This document shows, one piece after another, positions 18,339 to 30,500 of a DNA stretch of 64,000 nucleotides. A program made the translations under genes and the position numbers. Numbering within the stretch: position 1 is the stretch's first letter; every line of letters starts with the position of its first letter. Origin of the DNA: an uncultured Pseudomonadales bacterium (GTDB taxonomy: Bacteria > Pseudomonadota > Gammaproteobacteria > Pseudomonadales > Cellvibrionaceae); assembly GCA_947489425.1 (NCBI GenBank), contig CANLDL010000001.1, positions 620,001-684,000 on the forward strand, written 5' to 3'. The notes under the pieces are model-generated. The model saw only the letters and a program-made list of their open reading frames with translations, made no database searches and was not told the DNA's origin.

Positions 18339-19451
18339 TTAATTGGATAGCTCGGCATTAACTAAGCTATTAAAACTATTTGATGCCCAAATACGATAAT
18401 TAGTTTCATTTTGTACATTATCGTACAAAATAAAGTATGCCGCTATGTTTTCTCTATTAGTTAATGCCTGGGCTTTATCAAACCCCATTGCATTAAGTGC
18501 CGTTGCTAAAGCATCTGCTTCAGCAGCAGTCGTAGCTATAACAGATACAGAAGCAATATTATGTTTTACGGATCGCCCCGTAATCGGGTCAATCGTGTGC
18601 GAAAAGCGCACACCTTCTTCTTCAAAATAATTTCTATAATCACCAGAGGTTGCTATCGCTTGATCCTCCAACTGCACAATCTTTTGCGCACCTTGCTGTA
18701 GTAAAGAAGGCGTTTCTATACCTAAACGCCAGAGATTACCCTCTTTATTTAAGCCTTTAACTTTAACTTCGCCACCTATCTCTACAAGGTAGTTCTTTAT
18801 ACCATTTAAATCCAACAGTGCTGACACTTTATCAACGCCATACCCCTTAGCAATAGCAGAGAGATCGATGCTAACGGGTTTCAGTTTTTGAATCGCGAGC
18901 TTATCTTTATCTAAAACTAAATATTGCCAACCGACTCTCGATTTTGCTTGCTCTATTAGTTTTTCATCGGGAATTTTTTGGGTATCACTACTACCTGCTC
19001 CAAAGCCCCAGAGATCCACTAATGGACCTATAGTTATGTCAAAGCGACCTTCACTTAGGAGAGAGATAGACTGGCTTAATTCAACTACTTTAAAAAAATC
19101 AGCCGATATTGTCTGCCAATTATTAATAGGCCAACGATTAAAATTAGATATTTCTGAATCAGCTATATAAGTAGACATTTGCTGATTAATATTAATCAGC
19201 AACTTATCGATTTCTTTCTGCAGTTTTACTTCATTAAGCTGGCTGGGTGGAGAAACAACCGTTATATGATAGCGGGTCCCCATTGTTGGCCCAGTCAATA
19301 AAAAAGACTTGGGTTGACTCTTTTCTGCACAGGCAGCTAAAAAAGTACTAATAAAAATACATAGCACAAATAAAAACGAGGCTTTAAAAAAAAGCCTCGT
19401 TTTAGCGTTAAGCACTAATGCTAGTTGATTGATTCGATTAACAAAAAGCAT
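18339..19451 (-). CDS. apbE: FAD:protein FMN transferase (lipoprotein)
   Basis: A 370-residue ApbE-family flavin transferase, which covalently attaches FMN to threonines of NqrB and NqrC. An N-terminal lipoprotein signal (FLFVLCIFISTFLAAC, lipobox Cys at about residue 41) places it on the periplasmic side. Family motifs are visible: GPTMGTRYHI, DLSAIAKGYGVD, GGEVKVKG, IATSGDYRNYF, and HTIDPITG. Its ATG overlaps the nqrF stop (TAATG), giving translational coupling. Unusually, a 13-bp terminator-like hairpin with a U-run (19373-19403) falls in codons 17-27, just before the signal peptide, so production may be attenuated relative to NqrA-F. Confidence 0.95.
   Translation of the reverse strand: MLFVNRINQLALVLNAKTRLFFKASFLFVLCIFISTFLAACAEKSQPKSFLLTGPTMGTRYHITVVSPPSQLNEVKLQKEIDKLLININQQMSTYIADSEISNFNRWPINNWQTISADFFKVVELSQSISLLSEGRFDITIGPLVDLWGFGAGSSDTQKIPDEKLIEQAKSRVGWQYLVLDKDKLAIQKLKPVSIDLSAIAKGYGVDKVSALLDLNGIKNYLVEIGGEVKVKGLNKEGNLWRLGIETPSLLQQGAQKIVQLEDQAIATSGDYRNYFEEEGVRFSHTIDPITGRSVKHNIASVSVIATTAAEADALATALNAMGFDKAQALTNRENIAAYFILYDNVQNETNYRIWASNSFNSLVNAELSN
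19373..19403 (-). terminator. Terminator-like hairpin inside the start of apbE
   Basis: AAAACGAGGCTTT and AAAGCCTCGTTTT are perfect 13-bp arms around five bases. On the minus strand the stem ends in TTTT and continues TATTTG. This is an intrinsic-terminator structure about 48 bases after the nqrF stop but within the apbE reading frame. It could act as a partial terminator relieved by ribosomes translating from nqrF into apbE. Confidence 0.65.
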
Positions 19452-20674
19452 TAACCACCAAAGTCATCCAACATAATATTTTCATCTTCGACGCCCATAT
19501 TCTTAAGCATATTGATAACTGCTTGGTTCATCATAGGTGGCCCACACATATAGTATTCACAATCTTCTGGTGCAGGGTGATCTTGCAAGTATTCTTCCAG
19601 TAACACATTATGAATAAAGCCTGTGAGCCCATCCCAATTATCTTCAGGTTGTGGATCCGATAAAGCAATATGCCAATCAAAATTCTCATTCTCGGCAGCA
19701 AGCGTATCGTAATCTTCTTGATAAAATAATTCTCGAAGAGAACGCGCACCATACCAAAAGCTGATTTTTCTATCGCTTTTGAGTCTACGTAGCTGATCAA
19801 AAATATGAGAGCGCATCGGTGCCATACCAGCACCACCACCCACAAATATCATTTCAGCATCAGTGTCTTTAGCAAAGAACTCACCAAACGGACCGTAAAC
19901 AGTAATTTTGTCACCAGGCTTTAGGTTAAATACATAAGATGACATTTGACCGGCAGGAATTCCTTGTGAACCTGGAGGAGGTGTAGCAATACGAATATTA
20001 AATTTAACAACTCCACGTTCCTCAGGGTAATTTGCCATAGAGTATGCACGAATAACTGGCTCATCGACTTTAGACTCTATATTAAAAAAGCCAAAACGCT
20101 CCCAATCGCCGCGATACTCTTCTTCAATGTCAAAATCTTTATACTTAACATGATGCGGAGGTACTTCTAATTGAACATAACCACCGGCGCGAAAATCAAC
20201 ATTCTCACCCTCTGGTAATTTAAGCGTTAGCTCCTTAATAAAGGTAGCAACATTAGGGTTTGACTCAACAGTACACTCCCATTGCTTAACACCAAAGACA
20301 TCGTCCTCAACTTCAACTTCCATATCCTGCTTAACAGCAACCTGACATGAAAGACGCCAGCCTTCATTAGCCTCACGCTTAGTAAAGTGGGATTCTTCTG
20401 TTGGCAATATACCACCACCGCCAGATTCGACTACACACTTACACTGGGCGCAACTGCCGCCACCACCACAAGCAGAAGGTAAAAACAAACCTGCTTCGGC
20501 TAATGTTTGTAAAAGCTTACCGCCAGCAGGAACCGTAATTTTTTTCTCATGGTTAACAGTAATAACAACATCACCTGTACTTACAAGCTTTGCTCTGGCA
20601 GACAAAATAACTGCTACGAGCGCTAAAACAAGCACCGTAAACATGACCACACCGAGAATAATTTCTAAATTCAT
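19451..20674 (-). CDS. nqrF: Na+-translocating NADH:quinone reductase subunit F
   Basis: A 407-residue NADH-oxidising subunit with one N-terminal membrane helix (about 5-25), a plant-type [2Fe-2S] ferredoxin domain ([10 protein letters not shown] and the fourth Cys in WRLSCQ), an FAD domain ([11 protein letters not shown]) and an NAD-binding domain ([23 protein letters not shown]). It passes electrons from NADH to the [2Fe-2S] centre and on to the NqrD/E iron site. Length and motifs are standard. Confidence 0.98.
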   Translation of the reverse strand: MNLEIILGVVMFTVLVLALVAVILSARAKLVSTGDVVITVNHEKKITVPAGGKLLQTLAEAGLFLPSACGGGGSCAQCKCVVESGGGGILPTEESHFTKREANEGWRLSCQVAVKQDMEVEVEDDVFGVKQWECTVESNPNVATFIKELTLKLPEGENVDFRAGGYVQLEVPPHHVKYKDFDIEEEYRGDWERFGFFNIESKVDEPVIRAYSMANYPEERGVVKFNIRIATPPPGSQGIPAGQMSSYVFNLKPGDKITVYGPFGEFFAKDTDAEMIFVGGGAGMAPMRSHIFDQLRRLKSDRKISFWYGARSLRELFYQEDYDTLAAENENFDWHIALSDPQPEDNWDGLTGFIHNVLLEEYLQDHPAPEDCEYYMCGPPMMNQAVINMLKNMGVEDENIMLDDFGG

Positions 20675-20706
20675 ATTCTTTTCTCTTCCTCTTATTCAGA
20701 CTCGTG

Positions 20707-21315
20707 TTACAGGTCGATACCACCAAAAGACATAAAGCCTAATGACATCAAACCAACGGTGATAAAAGTAATTCCTAAACCCTGTAGACCAGCAGGAATA
20801 TCGCTATATTTTAACTTTTCACGAATACCAGCAAGCGCGGTAATTGCTAGTGCCCAACCAGTACCAGCACCAGCACCAAAGACAACACTTTCAGATAAAT
20901 TGTAGTCGCGCTCAACCATAAATAAAGAAGCACCTAAGATCGCGCAATTTACTGTAATCAAGGGCAGAAAAACACCCAAGGCATTATAAAGAGCAGGCAC
21001 ATACTTATCTAAAAACATCTCCAGTATTTGTACGAGTGCAGCAATAACACCGATGTATACAATTAAACCTAAAAAGCTTAAATCCACATCGCCAAGGCCC
21101 GCCCATGCGAGAGCGCCATCGGCTAATAGGTAGGTATACAATAAGTTATTAATTGGCGTTGTAATGGTTAGTACGGCAATAACCGCTATACCCAAACCAA
21201 TTGCGGCCTCCACTTTTTTGGATACAGCAATAAATGTACACATGCCTAAGAAAAAGGCCAAAGCCATATTGTCGATAAAAATCGAGCGAATAAATAAACT
21301 CAATAATTCTTCCAT
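20707..21315 (-). CDS. nqrE: Na+-translocating NADH:quinone reductase subunit E
   Basis: A 202-residue membrane subunit with six helices. The conserved Cys residues in LGMCTFIAV and [10 protein letters not shown], which with NqrD hold the intramembrane iron centre, are present. It overlaps the nqrD stop by one base, so the pair is translationally coupled. Confidence 0.97.
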   Translation of the reverse strand: MEELLSLFIRSIFIDNMALAFFLGMCTFIAVSKKVEAAIGLGIAVIAVLTITTPINNLLYTYLLADGALAWAGLGDVDLSFLGLIVYIGVIAALVQILEMFLDKYVPALYNALGVFLPLITVNCAILGASLFMVERDYNLSESVVFGAGAGTGWALAITALAGIREKLKYSDIPAGLQGLGITFITVGLMSLGFMSFGGIDL

Positions 21316-21974
21316 TAGTGAGCCTCCTTCGCTTGTGTATTCGGTGCAATTTTAAATTCGGTTTCTTCAACCTGATCGATTTTCACTGTACGTATTGCCC
21401 AAATAATAAAGCCGATAATAAAGAAGGCACTTGGTGGTAATAACAACATGCCGTTAGATACATACCAGCCACCCTCAGTTGCTAAAGGTAATATCTCATA
21501 GCCCAGTAATTTACCCGAGCCAAATAATTCACGAATAACAGCTAATATAACGAGAATAATACTGTAGCCAAGACCATTACCAATACCATCTAATAAACTG
21601 GGTAGTGGTTTATTTTTCATGGCAAAAGCTTCTGCCCTACCCATCACAATACAGTTGGTAATAATCAAACCAACAAAAACAGATAACTGCTTACTCGTTT
21701 CATAAGCAACTGCCTTTAGTATTTGGTCAACAACAATCACGAGTGATGCAATAATTGTCATTTGGACAATAATACGAATGCTACTTGGTGCATGGTTACG
21801 CACAAGAGAGACAAAAAGATTAGAAAATGCCGTAACAACAGTTACTGCCAAGCACATAACTAGAGTCACTTTAAGACTACTAGTAACGGCTAGTGCAGAA
21901 CAGATACCTAATATCTGTAAAGCAATTGGGTTGTCTTGAAAAAGAGGCTTAAATAATAACTCTTTAATATTCAC
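21315..21974 (-). CDS. nqrD: Na+-translocating NADH:quinone reductase subunit D
   Basis: A 219-residue membrane subunit, homologous to NqrE with inverted topology. Conserved motifs [13 protein letters not shown] and [16 protein letters not shown] carry the iron-centre Cys residues. It is two bases downstream of nqrC. Confidence 0.97.
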   Translation of the reverse strand: MNIKELLFKPLFQDNPIALQILGICSALAVTSSLKVTLVMCLAVTVVTAFSNLFVSLVRNHAPSSIRIIVQMTIIASLVIVVDQILKAVAYETSKQLSVFVGLIITNCIVMGRAEAFAMKNKPLPSLLDGIGNGLGYSIILVILAVIRELFGSGKLLGYEILPLATEGGWYVSNGMLLLPPSAFFIIGFIIWAIRTVKIDQVEETEFKIAPNTQAKEAH

Positions 21975-21976
21975 GA

Positions 21977-22762
21977 TTATGCCTCTCCACTTTTTAAGTT
22001 GTTAAGAAATTTAGAATAACCCATATTTCCCATCCAGAATTTAATGAGGTTATCGACACCTTTTGAGGTTAGCGTAGCACCAGAAAGGCCATCAACTTTG
22101 TACTCGCTTCCAGGGGTGCCAGCATCAACTTTACCTTTAATAACGGTTAGGCCTACGTTGTTTTCGTCGTCGTAAACTTTTTTACCTGTCCATAAGCCCT
22201 TCCATCTAGGGTTATCAACTTCACCACCAAGCCCTGGTGTTTCGGCATGCTCGTAAAAAGTTAAGCCAGAAACTGTCGTCAAATCAGACTCTAGAGAAAT
22301 AAACCCATAGAGAGTTGACCAAAGACCGTAACCTTTAATGGGTAAAATAACCTTTTTAACATCATCGCCATCATTAACTAAATAAACGACCGAGTATTTC
22401 TCACGACGAGAAATCTTAGCTAAATCATCAGCACCGGATAAGTCATCAGAGAGAGCAGGATCTTTAGATGCCTTGCGTTGATCGTAAGTTTCAACATCGA
22501 CCGCCTCTGAATATTCGCCGGTATCCAGGTCGACAAGCTTGCTACTAACTGATTCAAACATATCGTTAATAGATTTACCTTCAGCGACACCTGCGTCATA
22601 CAAACCACCCGCTTTTAAAATATTAATTTTAAAATCTTTTGATTTATTCGCAATTTGAGCTGGCTTAAGAAGCACTGCCGCTGTCGATACAATCACTGAA
22701 CAAACAATACAAAGTAGCAGTGCGACTATAAATGTTTTTTGAATAGAGTCTTTATTGGACAC
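21977..22762 (-). CDS. nqrC: Na+-translocating NADH:quinone reductase subunit C
   Basis: A 261-residue subunit with one N-terminal helix and a periplasmic FMN domain. The covalent FMN threonine is in SGATLTS (close to the C-terminus), the ApbE target. I chose the GTG at 22762 rather than the upstream in-frame ATG at 22798: GTG gives [11 protein letters not shown], which matches NqrC N-termini, and an AGGAGG stands seven bases before it. The gene overlaps the end of nqrB by 11 bases. Confidence 0.95.
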   Translation of the reverse strand: MSNKDSIQKTFIVALLLCIVCSVIVSTAAVLLKPAQIANKSKDFKINILKAGGLYDAGVAEGKSINDMFESVSSKLVDLDTGEYSEAVDVETYDQRKASKDPALSDDLSGADDLAKISRREKYSVVYLVNDGDDVKKVILPIKGYGLWSTLYGFISLESDLTTVSGLTFYEHAETPGLGGEVDNPRWKGLWTGKKVYDDENNVGLTVIKGKVDAGTPGSEYKVDGLSGATLTSKGVDNLIKFWMGNMGYSKFLNNLKSGEA

Positions 22763-23954
22763 GTGCCAACCTCCTCTTAATATTTGCCTGAACGACAAAA
22801 TGATCGATTAATGGTGCAAATAAATTAGCAAATAGAATAGCCAACATAATACCTTCGGGGAAGGCAGGGTTAATGACCCGAATTAAAATCGTCATAAAAC
22901 CAATCAGCGCACCAAACCACCACTTACCCACATTCGTCATAGAAGAAGACACCGGGTCAGTCGCCATAAAAACCATACCAAAGGCAAAACCACCAATGAC
23001 CATATGCCAATACCAAGGCACACTAAACATTGCGTTAGTTTCTGAGCCAATGAAATTAAGTAGACTAGATGTTGCAATCATACCGAGCATAACACCAGCC
23101 ATAATTCGCCACGAAGCAATACGAGTTATTAGCAAGATAGCCCCACCAATAAAGATCATCAGTGTTGAAACCTCACCGATTGAGCCATGCACATTACCAA
23201 TAAATGCATTCATCCAACCGCTAGTACCACCTAGTGCCTCAACGCCACTACTTGCAGCAACCGATAGATTCGTTGCACCTGTATAGCCATCGACCGCGGT
23301 CCAAACAGAATCGCCGGACATATACGCTGGATAGGCAAAATATAAGAAGGCACGGCCAGTTAATGCAGGATTTAAGAAGTTTTTACCAGTACCGCCAAAG
23401 ACTTCTTTACCAATAACAACACCAAAGGTAATACCCAATGCTGCTTGCCATAGTGGTAAATCGGGAGGGCAAATAAGCGCAAACAATATAGAAGTAACAA
23501 AGAAGCCTTCATTAACTTCATGACCACGCTTCATAGCAAAAAGTACTTCCCAAAAACCACCTACAATAAACGTAACAGCATAGATAGGAAGGAAATAAGC
23601 AGCGCCATGCCAAAAGTTATCCCAAACACTATTAGGGTTATAACTGGCAAACAGCTCAATGATAGTTCCATGCCAACCTTCTACAGCCCCTAGACCAAGC
23701 TCAGCCATAATGGTATTAGCTTGAAAGCCAAGGTTATACATACCATAAAACATAGCTGGGAAAGTACACACCCACACAGTGATCATGATACGTTTTAAAT
23801 CGACACCATCACGCACATGTGCAGTGGTTTTAGTAACCGAACTTGGGCGATAAAAAATAGTATCGACCGCTTCATAAAGAGCATACCAATTTTCATACTT
23901 GCCCCCCTTATGAAAATGAGGCTCCATACTGTCAAGGATTGATCTTAAATTCAT
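22752..23954 (-). CDS. nqrB: Na+-translocating NADH:quinone reductase subunit B
   Basis: A 400-residue membrane subunit with about ten helices. It carries a covalent FMN on a threonine in a (S/T)GAT motif, here TGATNLS, and contributes the riboflavin and Na+ pathway. N-terminal [24 protein letters not shown] is typical. It lies two bases after nqrA. Confidence 0.98.
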   Translation of the reverse strand: MNLRSILDSMEPHFHKGGKYENWYALYEAVDTIFYRPSSVTKTTAHVRDGVDLKRIMITVWVCTFPAMFYGMYNLGFQANTIMAELGLGAVEGWHGTIIELFASYNPNSVWDNFWHGAAYFLPIYAVTFIVGGFWEVLFAMKRGHEVNEGFFVTSILFALICPPDLPLWQAALGITFGVVIGKEVFGGTGKNFLNPALTGRAFLYFAYPAYMSGDSVWTAVDGYTGATNLSVAASSGVEALGGTSGWMNAFIGNVHGSIGEVSTLMIFIGGAILLITRIASWRIMAGVMLGMIATSSLLNFIGSETNAMFSVPWYWHMVIGGFAFGMVFMATDPVSSSMTNVGKWWFGALIGFMTILIRVINPAFPEGIMLAILFANLFAPLIDHFVVQANIKRRLARVQ

Positions 23955-23956
23955 TA

Positions 23957-25300
23957 TTATCCTTCCTTCTCAATACGTGTAAGGTTATCGCGTAAAATTG
24001 GGCCATATTCATACTTACCAGGACAAACATAGGTACACAAGGCCAGATCTTCTTCATCCAACTCAAGGCAACCTAGGCTTTGTGCCATAGCGGTATCACC
24101 CACAATGAGCGAACGTAAAAGCTGTGTTGGCAAAATATCCAAAGGCATAACGTTTTCGTAAGCACCTACAGGTACCATTGCACGCTCACTACCACCAGTT
24201 GTAGTGGTGAAATTATATTTTTTACCTTTAAACAAGCTCGATACATAAATACCTAAAGTCGAGAAATATTCAAAGCCTGGGCGTAAATAATGCAAGAAAG
24301 GTCTATCATCACCCTCGACTAAGACACTGACTTGTTGGTGATATCGGCCAAGATAAGCAAGCGCACTTCTTGCAATGCGGCCACCAAATACCGAACCTGA
24401 AATAACCCGGTTATTACCGCTCTCAAGTTCACCTGCGGTTAACTCATCTAAATTTGCCCCCAAACGTGTTTTAAGTAAGCGAGGCTTAGATACTTGCGGG
24501 CCCGCTAAAGCAACCACACGGTCAGTATATATTTTACCTGTAGTAAACAAATGACCAAAGGCAATCACTTCTTGATAGCCTATCGTCCAAACAGTTTTAT
24601 TCACACTCACAGGCGATAAATGATGAATATGTGTCCCTGCATTACCCGCAGGATGTACTCCAGTAAATGTTTCTACTTTAAGCTTTGGATTGTTAGGCAC
24701 AGAGATATCAGCATCAACTTCTTTACAAACGTACACTTCACCCTCGGTGAGTTTTGTTAGTAACATAAGGCCGAGACTAAAGGCTTCCGATTCTGCAGAG
24801 ATAATAACTTTGGGGTCGGCAGCTAAGGGGTTAGTATCCATAGCGGTGACAAATATCGCACTTGCCGTCGTAGTTGGTGCTGGAACCTTACTGTATGGGC
24901 GTGTTCTAAATGCAGCCCACTGGCCAGACTCTGCCAACGTGTCAACAACAACCTCTCGACTAAGACCGGCTATTTCATCGGCTTTATAGTGCGTAAACTC
25001 AATAGCATCGTCACCATCGATATCAATGACAACTGACTGTAAAACACGCCTTGCACCACGATTAATCGCAGCAATCGTACCTGAGGCAGGTGCGGTATAA
25101 CGTACACCCTCTGTTTTTTTATCAGTAAATAATAATTGCCCTAATTTAACCTTATCGCCCTCTTTAACTGCCATGGTTGGTTTCATACCATGATAGTCGG
25201 GGCCAATAACGGCGACTGAACGCGCTTTAGGTGCATCGTTAATAATTTGCTCGGGACTGCCACTAATAGGCAAATCCAATCCCTGGCGGATTTTGATCAT
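23957..25300 (-). CDS. nqrA: Na+-translocating NADH:quinone reductase subunit A
   Basis: A 447-residue cytoplasmic-side subunit that binds ubiquinone, starting [18 protein letters not shown], with the conserved [16 protein letters not shown] region and the C-terminal [16 protein letters not shown]. It is the first gene of the nqrABCDEF-apbE-nqrM operon, which pumps Na+ out during NADH oxidation. Confidence 0.98.
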   Translation of the reverse strand: MIKIRQGLDLPISGSPEQIINDAPKARSVAVIGPDYHGMKPTMAVKEGDKVKLGQLLFTDKKTEGVRYTAPASGTIAAINRGARRVLQSVVIDIDGDDAIEFTHYKADEIAGLSREVVVDTLAESGQWAAFRTRPYSKVPAPTTTASAIFVTAMDTNPLAADPKVIISAESEAFSLGLMLLTKLTEGEVYVCKEVDADISVPNNPKLKVETFTGVHPAGNAGTHIHHLSPVSVNKTVWTIGYQEVIAFGHLFTTGKIYTDRVVALAGPQVSKPRLLKTRLGANLDELTAGELESGNNRVISGSVFGGRIARSALAYLGRYHQQVSVLVEGDDRPFLHYLRPGFEYFSTLGIYVSSLFKGKKYNFTTTTGGSERAMVPVGAYENVMPLDILPTQLLRSLIVGDTAMAQSLGCLELDEEDLALCTYVCPGKYEYGPILRDNLTRIEKEG

Positions 25301-25768
25301 ATATCAAACCTAGTTGTTGGTGGGATACAAAAAATGACATGCATTTTTATTGGTTATTTGTTAAGCAGCATAACACCCTAATTACATATTCTATTGAACA
25401 ATCACTAGGAGAAAGCCTGCAAACTACTTAAGTGTAGACTAATGCACAGAAATTTCATGCAAGAAATTTGCGGCAGCTAATTATAAGGTTCTCTATGCCA
25501 GCTTGCCAGTAAAAACAGTATCATTTATAACAAAAAATGATAAATAACCATTTAGAGGAAAATTTTGAAAATAACAGCAAAAATAGTATTAAACTAAAGT
25601 CGTAGATCAAGGGATAATTGCTCATTTCACAATCAATACCTGTACATTTAATCTACAATTGAAATTAACTCCCACATACAAAAACTATCGCAATATAACC
25701 ACACAATTGATAGGTACAAAAAAGGCTCATAAATGAGCCTTTAACGAGAAAATAAGATTTTGGTATTT
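25301..25768. other. Intergenic region between gap and nqrA
   Basis: No coding signal in this 468-bp stretch. It should contain the nqr promoter. The only clear element is the GAPDH terminator at 25721-25742. Confidence 0.6.
25717..25742 (-). terminator. Rho-independent terminator of gap
   Basis: AAAGGCTCA (25721-25729) and TGAGCCTTT (25734-25742) pair around TAAA. On the minus strand the stem is followed by a T-run, 26 bases past the gap stop. Confidence 0.85.
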
Positions 25769-27214
25769 TTATGGATAGGTTTTGTATTCCACACCAGAGA
25801 TCTGTTCAAGACAGCGCATTACCTGACAACTATAACCAAACTCATTGTCGTACCAGCAATATACGACACAGCTATTATCATTAGCAATGGTTGCACGGCT
25901 GTCAAAAATACATGCTTTACGGTTACCGACAAAATCACTAGAAACAACTTCTGGCGAATTCGTGTAATCGATTTGTTGTCTTAATGGAGAGTGCAACGCC
26001 ACTTCTCTGATGTAGTCGTTTAACTCTTCTTTGGTCGTCGACTTTTCTAGCTGAAGATTAAGGATAGCCATTGAGACATTCGGCGTAGGTACACGAATCG
26101 CGTTGCCCGTTAATTTACCCGCTAACTCTGGCACTGCTTTTTGTACTGCCTTTGCAGCACCAGTTTCAGTAATCACCATATTTAATGCGGCACTACGTCC
26201 ACGGCGTTCACCACTATGGTAATTATCAATTAAGTTTTGATCATTAGTGTAAGAATGTACGGTTTCAACATGACCATGCTTAATACCATATTTATCCATT
26301 ATTACTTTTAATACAGGCGTAATAGCGTTGGTTGTACACGATGCAGCAGAAATAATTTTATCGCTATCTTCGATGGTGTCGCTGTTAATACCAAACACAA
26401 TATTTTTCAGATCACCTTTGCCTGGTGCCGTAAGTAGTACTTTATTAACACCCGTGCATTCTAAATGTTGAGATAGGCCAGCTTCATCGCGCCATACACC
26501 TGTATTATCAACAACAACAGCATTATCAATACCGTAATCGTTATAATTAATCTCAGATGGAGAATTAGCATAAATAACCTTAACTTCTGAGCCATTACAA
26601 ATTAAGGTATTTGTCTCCTCATCAACACGAATTGTCCCTTTGAAACTACCATGCACAGAGTCCCGACGCAGCAGGCTGGCACGCTTCACAAGATCATTGG
26701 GGCTTTTGCCTTTACGTACAACGATTGCACGTAAACGTAGCAACTCACCACCACCGGTTTTCTCTAAGATCAGACGGGCCATTAAGCGGCCAATACGGCC
26801 AAAGCCGTATAAAACAACATCTTGCGGCTGCTCTAACTGTGCACCTTTATTACCAATAAAATCAGCTAGCTCTTGCGCTACCCATTTATCGACATCTACG
26901 GTCCCTTCAAGAGCCATATATTTAACAGCCAATTTGCCTAAATCGATATTAGCTGAGCCTAAGTCTAGTTTTATAATAGCTTCTAATACAGGAAAGGTTT
27001 CAAACTCAGACAATTCGTTCTTCTCGACCTGACGTACCGCGCGATGGTACTTCATAATTTCGATAACGGATCGATTAATTAAAGAACGCCCATAGATATA
27101 GATCTTTACATTGCTTTCACGATAAAGCTTACCAATCATAGGGATCATAGCTTCGGCTAGAGCCTCACGCTCTTTCCAATCTTTAAAATAATCATCTGGC
27201 TTAGGTCGATTCAC
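25769..27214 (-). CDS. gap: Glyceraldehyde-3-phosphate dehydrogenase, long form
   Basis: A 481-residue enzyme converting glyceraldehyde 3-phosphate to 1,3-bisphosphoglycerate with NAD(P)+. The Rossmann motif VLYGFGRIGRLMARLI begins only at about residue 125, after a 120-residue N-terminal extension (MNRPKPDDYFKDWKEREALAEAMIP) characteristic of the long GAPDH of pseudomonads and relatives. The active-site Cys is in SAASCTTNAITP. The gene is divergent from mfd, as in Pseudomonas. The long form may have a role in gluconeogenesis, by analogy only. Confidence 0.95.
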   Translation of the reverse strand: MNRPKPDDYFKDWKEREALAEAMIPMIGKLYRESNVKIYIYGRSLINRSVIEIMKYHRAVRQVEKNELSEFETFPVLEAIIKLDLGSANIDLGKLAVKYMALEGTVDVDKWVAQELADFIGNKGAQLEQPQDVVLYGFGRIGRLMARLILEKTGGGELLRLRAIVVRKGKSPNDLVKRASLLRRDSVHGSFKGTIRVDEETNTLICNGSEVKVIYANSPSEINYNDYGIDNAVVVDNTGVWRDEAGLSQHLECTGVNKVLLTAPGKGDLKNIVFGINSDTIEDSDKIISAASCTTNAITPVLKVIMDKYGIKHGHVETVHSYTNDQNLIDNYHSGERRGRSAALNMVITETGAAKAVQKAVPELAGKLTGNAIRVPTPNVSMAILNLQLEKSTTKEELNDYIREVALHSPLRQQIDYTNSPEVVSSDFVGNRKACIFDSRATIANDNSCVVYCWYDNEFGYSCQVMRCLEQISGVEYKTYP

Positions 27215-27545
27215 TAGGGATACCTTTTAATAAAATAGTTAATAGGAGTAGTAATAACGCTTTACAATAAAGCTCTAGACTAAAACATTAAGCCTTTAGC
27301 CCTTACTAACACGCCTAAAATAGGCGCGCGTATTATCTTTGTTACAGGCAATAAGTGCAAGTTTTAAGCAAGGTAGAGAGCATAAAATTTATGGAAAATA
27401 CAGAGACTCAATGGTGCAACTTCGTTAAAATAGCAATATGTTATAACTCACAAGTACAAGCAACCAAAACGCATTTACCTTGATGACTTTAATCTTCACT
27501 GCAACAGCACACCCTTACATTCAATAATCACATTACTATTACTTT
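27215..27545. other. Divergent promoter region of gap and mfd
   Basis: 331 bases without coding character separate two divergent genes. An inverted GC-containing patch (CACGCCTAAAATAGGCGCGCG) near 27310 is the only structure noticed. No conserved operator was recognised. Confidence 0.5.
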
Positions 27546-30500
27546 ATGACTTATCCATTATCCACACCCGCACTTGATAAAATAGGCAATAAACAAAATT
27601 GGGGTGGGTTAAAAGGCAGTGCAAAGGCGCTCGCTATTGCCACAGCAGCAACACAAAACAGGCCTATTCTAGTTATTACAGAAGACACCGCCAGCGCCAC
27701 TCGTCTAAGCAATGAAGTTGGATTTTTCTTAGGGCATAAAGCAAGCGAACTCAGCCGCATACCTGTTTTACATTTTCCAGACTGGGAGACACTACCCTAC
27801 GATAATTTCTCACCCCACGATGATATTATCTCAGCTAGATTACAAAGCCTGTATCGCCTATTACGATTAGAGCAAGGCGTTATTATTGCTCCTATAAACA
27901 CCTTGATGACGCGTATCGCTCCATCATCGCATTTACAAAAATATAGCTTAGTACTCAATAAAGACGATGCCTTTAACACACAACTAATGCGTACACAGCT
28001 CGATAACTCTGGCTATCGCTGCGTCGACACTGTGTATGAGCATGGCGAATACGCCGTGAGGGGCTCCCTCTTCGACTTGTTTCCCATGGGCAGCGATCTA
28101 CCCTACCGAATTGACTTATTCGACGACACTATCGATTCCCTGAGAACCTTTGACCCTGAAACGCAACGCACCGTTGCCCAAACAGACGAAATTAGCCTTT
28201 TACCTGCTAGAGAATTTCCTTTAGATGATGATGGCATCCGACATTTTCGCAATAGATGGCACAACCGTTTTGATGTGGACCACAGGCAGTGCTCGCTTTA
28301 TCAAGATATTAGTAATGGTGTCGTACCAGCAGGTATTGAATATTACTTACCCCTATTTTTTGATGAATGCGCCTCACTTATTGATTATTTACCTAAAAAT
28401 ACGTGCGTAGTTTCTCTGCAAGGCCTGGAAACCGCTGGCGACCATTACTGGCGTGAAATAAATAATCGTTTCGAGAGCCGTTGCGGCGATTTACATCGCC
28501 CCATCCTAAAACCTACCGAATGCTTTTTATCAACGAATGATTTGTTTAGCCAACTCAAAGAATTTACACAAATCAGTATTTTAGACAGTTCAAGTAATTC
28601 ACATATTGATTTTTTAACCCAGCAGCTGCCCGTGCTTGCAATCGAAGGGCAAAGCAAGCAACCGTTATTACAACTCGATAACTTTATAGCCAGCAAAGAT
28701 TACCGTTTATTATTTTGTGTTGAATCAGCCGGCAGGCGCGAGGCACTTTACGATGTGTTGCAACCCCTTAAAATTAAGCCCAAAACTGTAGAAAATTGGG
28801 ATGAGTTTATTTCGTCATCACACACTTGCGCCATTGTTGAATCCCCCATTGATACCGGTTGCATTCTCCATGCTAATACAATTAAAGGCGACTCTACCTC
28901 TATTGCTATTATTAGCGAGACTGAGCTATTTGGACAGCAAGTCCAACAACGTAGACGCCGCGCAACCAATCAAAGCGCTACAGAAAACATTGTTAAAAGC
29001 TTAACTGAACTTAAAATTGGCTCTCCTGTTGTGCATATTGACCATGGTGTTGGTCGCTACCTTGGTTTACAAATTATTGATGTTGATAATCAAGCCAATG
29101 AGTTTTTAACTCTTGAGTATGCCGACCAAGCCAAACTATATGTCCCCGTAACACACCTACATCTGATTAATCGCTACACAGGTTCTGAAGATGCATTTGT
29201 ACCGCTACACAAACTAGGGAGCGATCATTGGCAGCGCGCCAAAGACAAGGCAGCAAAAGAAGTGCGCGATGTCGCCGCCGAGCTCTTAGAAATCTATGCA
29301 CGCAGAGATGCCCAACAAGGTTATGCATTTGCGATAAATGACTTGGAGTATCAACGTTTTAGTAACAGCTTCCCCTTTGAAGAGACACCTGATCAAGAGT
29401 TAGCCATAGAAGCCGTTGCTAACGATATGCGTAATACCAAGCCAATGGACAGACTAGTTTGTGGTGATGTAGGCTTTGGTAAAACAGAAGTCGCTATGCG
29501 TGCATCTTTTATTGCCACCCACGACCAAAAACAAGTTGCTGTACTCGTGCCCACCACTTTACTTGCCAAACAGCATTACGATAATTTTTGTGACCGGTTT
29601 GCAGACTGGCCTATCAATATTGAGTTTGTCTCACGCTTTAAAACCGCAAAAGAAATTAAAGCTATCGAGGATAAAATTAACTCTGGCAATATCGATATTT
29701 TAATCGGCACACACAAAATACTGGGCTCTAGTTTCTCATTTAAATCATTAGGCTTGTTAATTATCGATGAAGAGCATCGCTTTGGTGTTCGCCAAAAAGA
29801 AGCAATAAAAGCACTGCGCAGCAAAGTTGATATACTCACCCTGACAGCCACACCCATACCACGCACACTCAATATGGCTATGCATGGTATACGCGATCTT
29901 TCAATTATTGCGACGCCACCGGCTCGCAGGCTCTCGGTAAAAACATTTGTACGCCCCTACGATAGCAATCTCATAAAAGAAGCTATCTTGCGCGAAATTC
30001 TTCGGGGTGGCCAAGTGTATTATCTGCACAACGATGTAAAAACCATTGAAAAAACCGCACGCGATCTCGAAGAATTAATTCCCGATGCACGAGTAGCCGT
30101 AGCTCATGGCCAATTACGTGAACGTTCGCTTGAACAAATTATGGCCGATTTTTACCATCAGCGTTTTAATGTTTTAGTGTGCACAACCATTATTGAAACA
30201 GGTATCGATGTACCCAATGCCAATACTATTGTTATTGAACGTGCAGACAAATTTGGTCTTGCTCAATTACACCAACTACGTGGTCGCGTTGGCCGCTCGC
30301 ACCACCAAGCCTATGCCTACCTATTAACCCCGCCGCCCAAAGTAATGACGGCCGATGCCGAAAAACGCCTAGAGGCGATTAGTAATGCTCATGATTTGGG
30401 GGCAGGCTTTACCCTTGCTACTCACGATCTAGAAATTCGTGGCGCTGGAGAATTGTTAGGCGATGAGCAAAGTGGCCAAATGCATACAATTGGCTTTACG

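Noticed and set aside
22763..22798. Upstream ATG at 22798 as the start of nqrC
   Set aside because: It would add 12 residues that overlap nqrB and match no NqrC N-terminus; the GTG at 22762 has an ideal AGGAGG.
22873..23286. Open frame of 137 codons antisense to nqrB
   Set aside because: The sense strand encodes intact NqrB; the antisense product is Pro/Ile/Thr-rich without any known domain.
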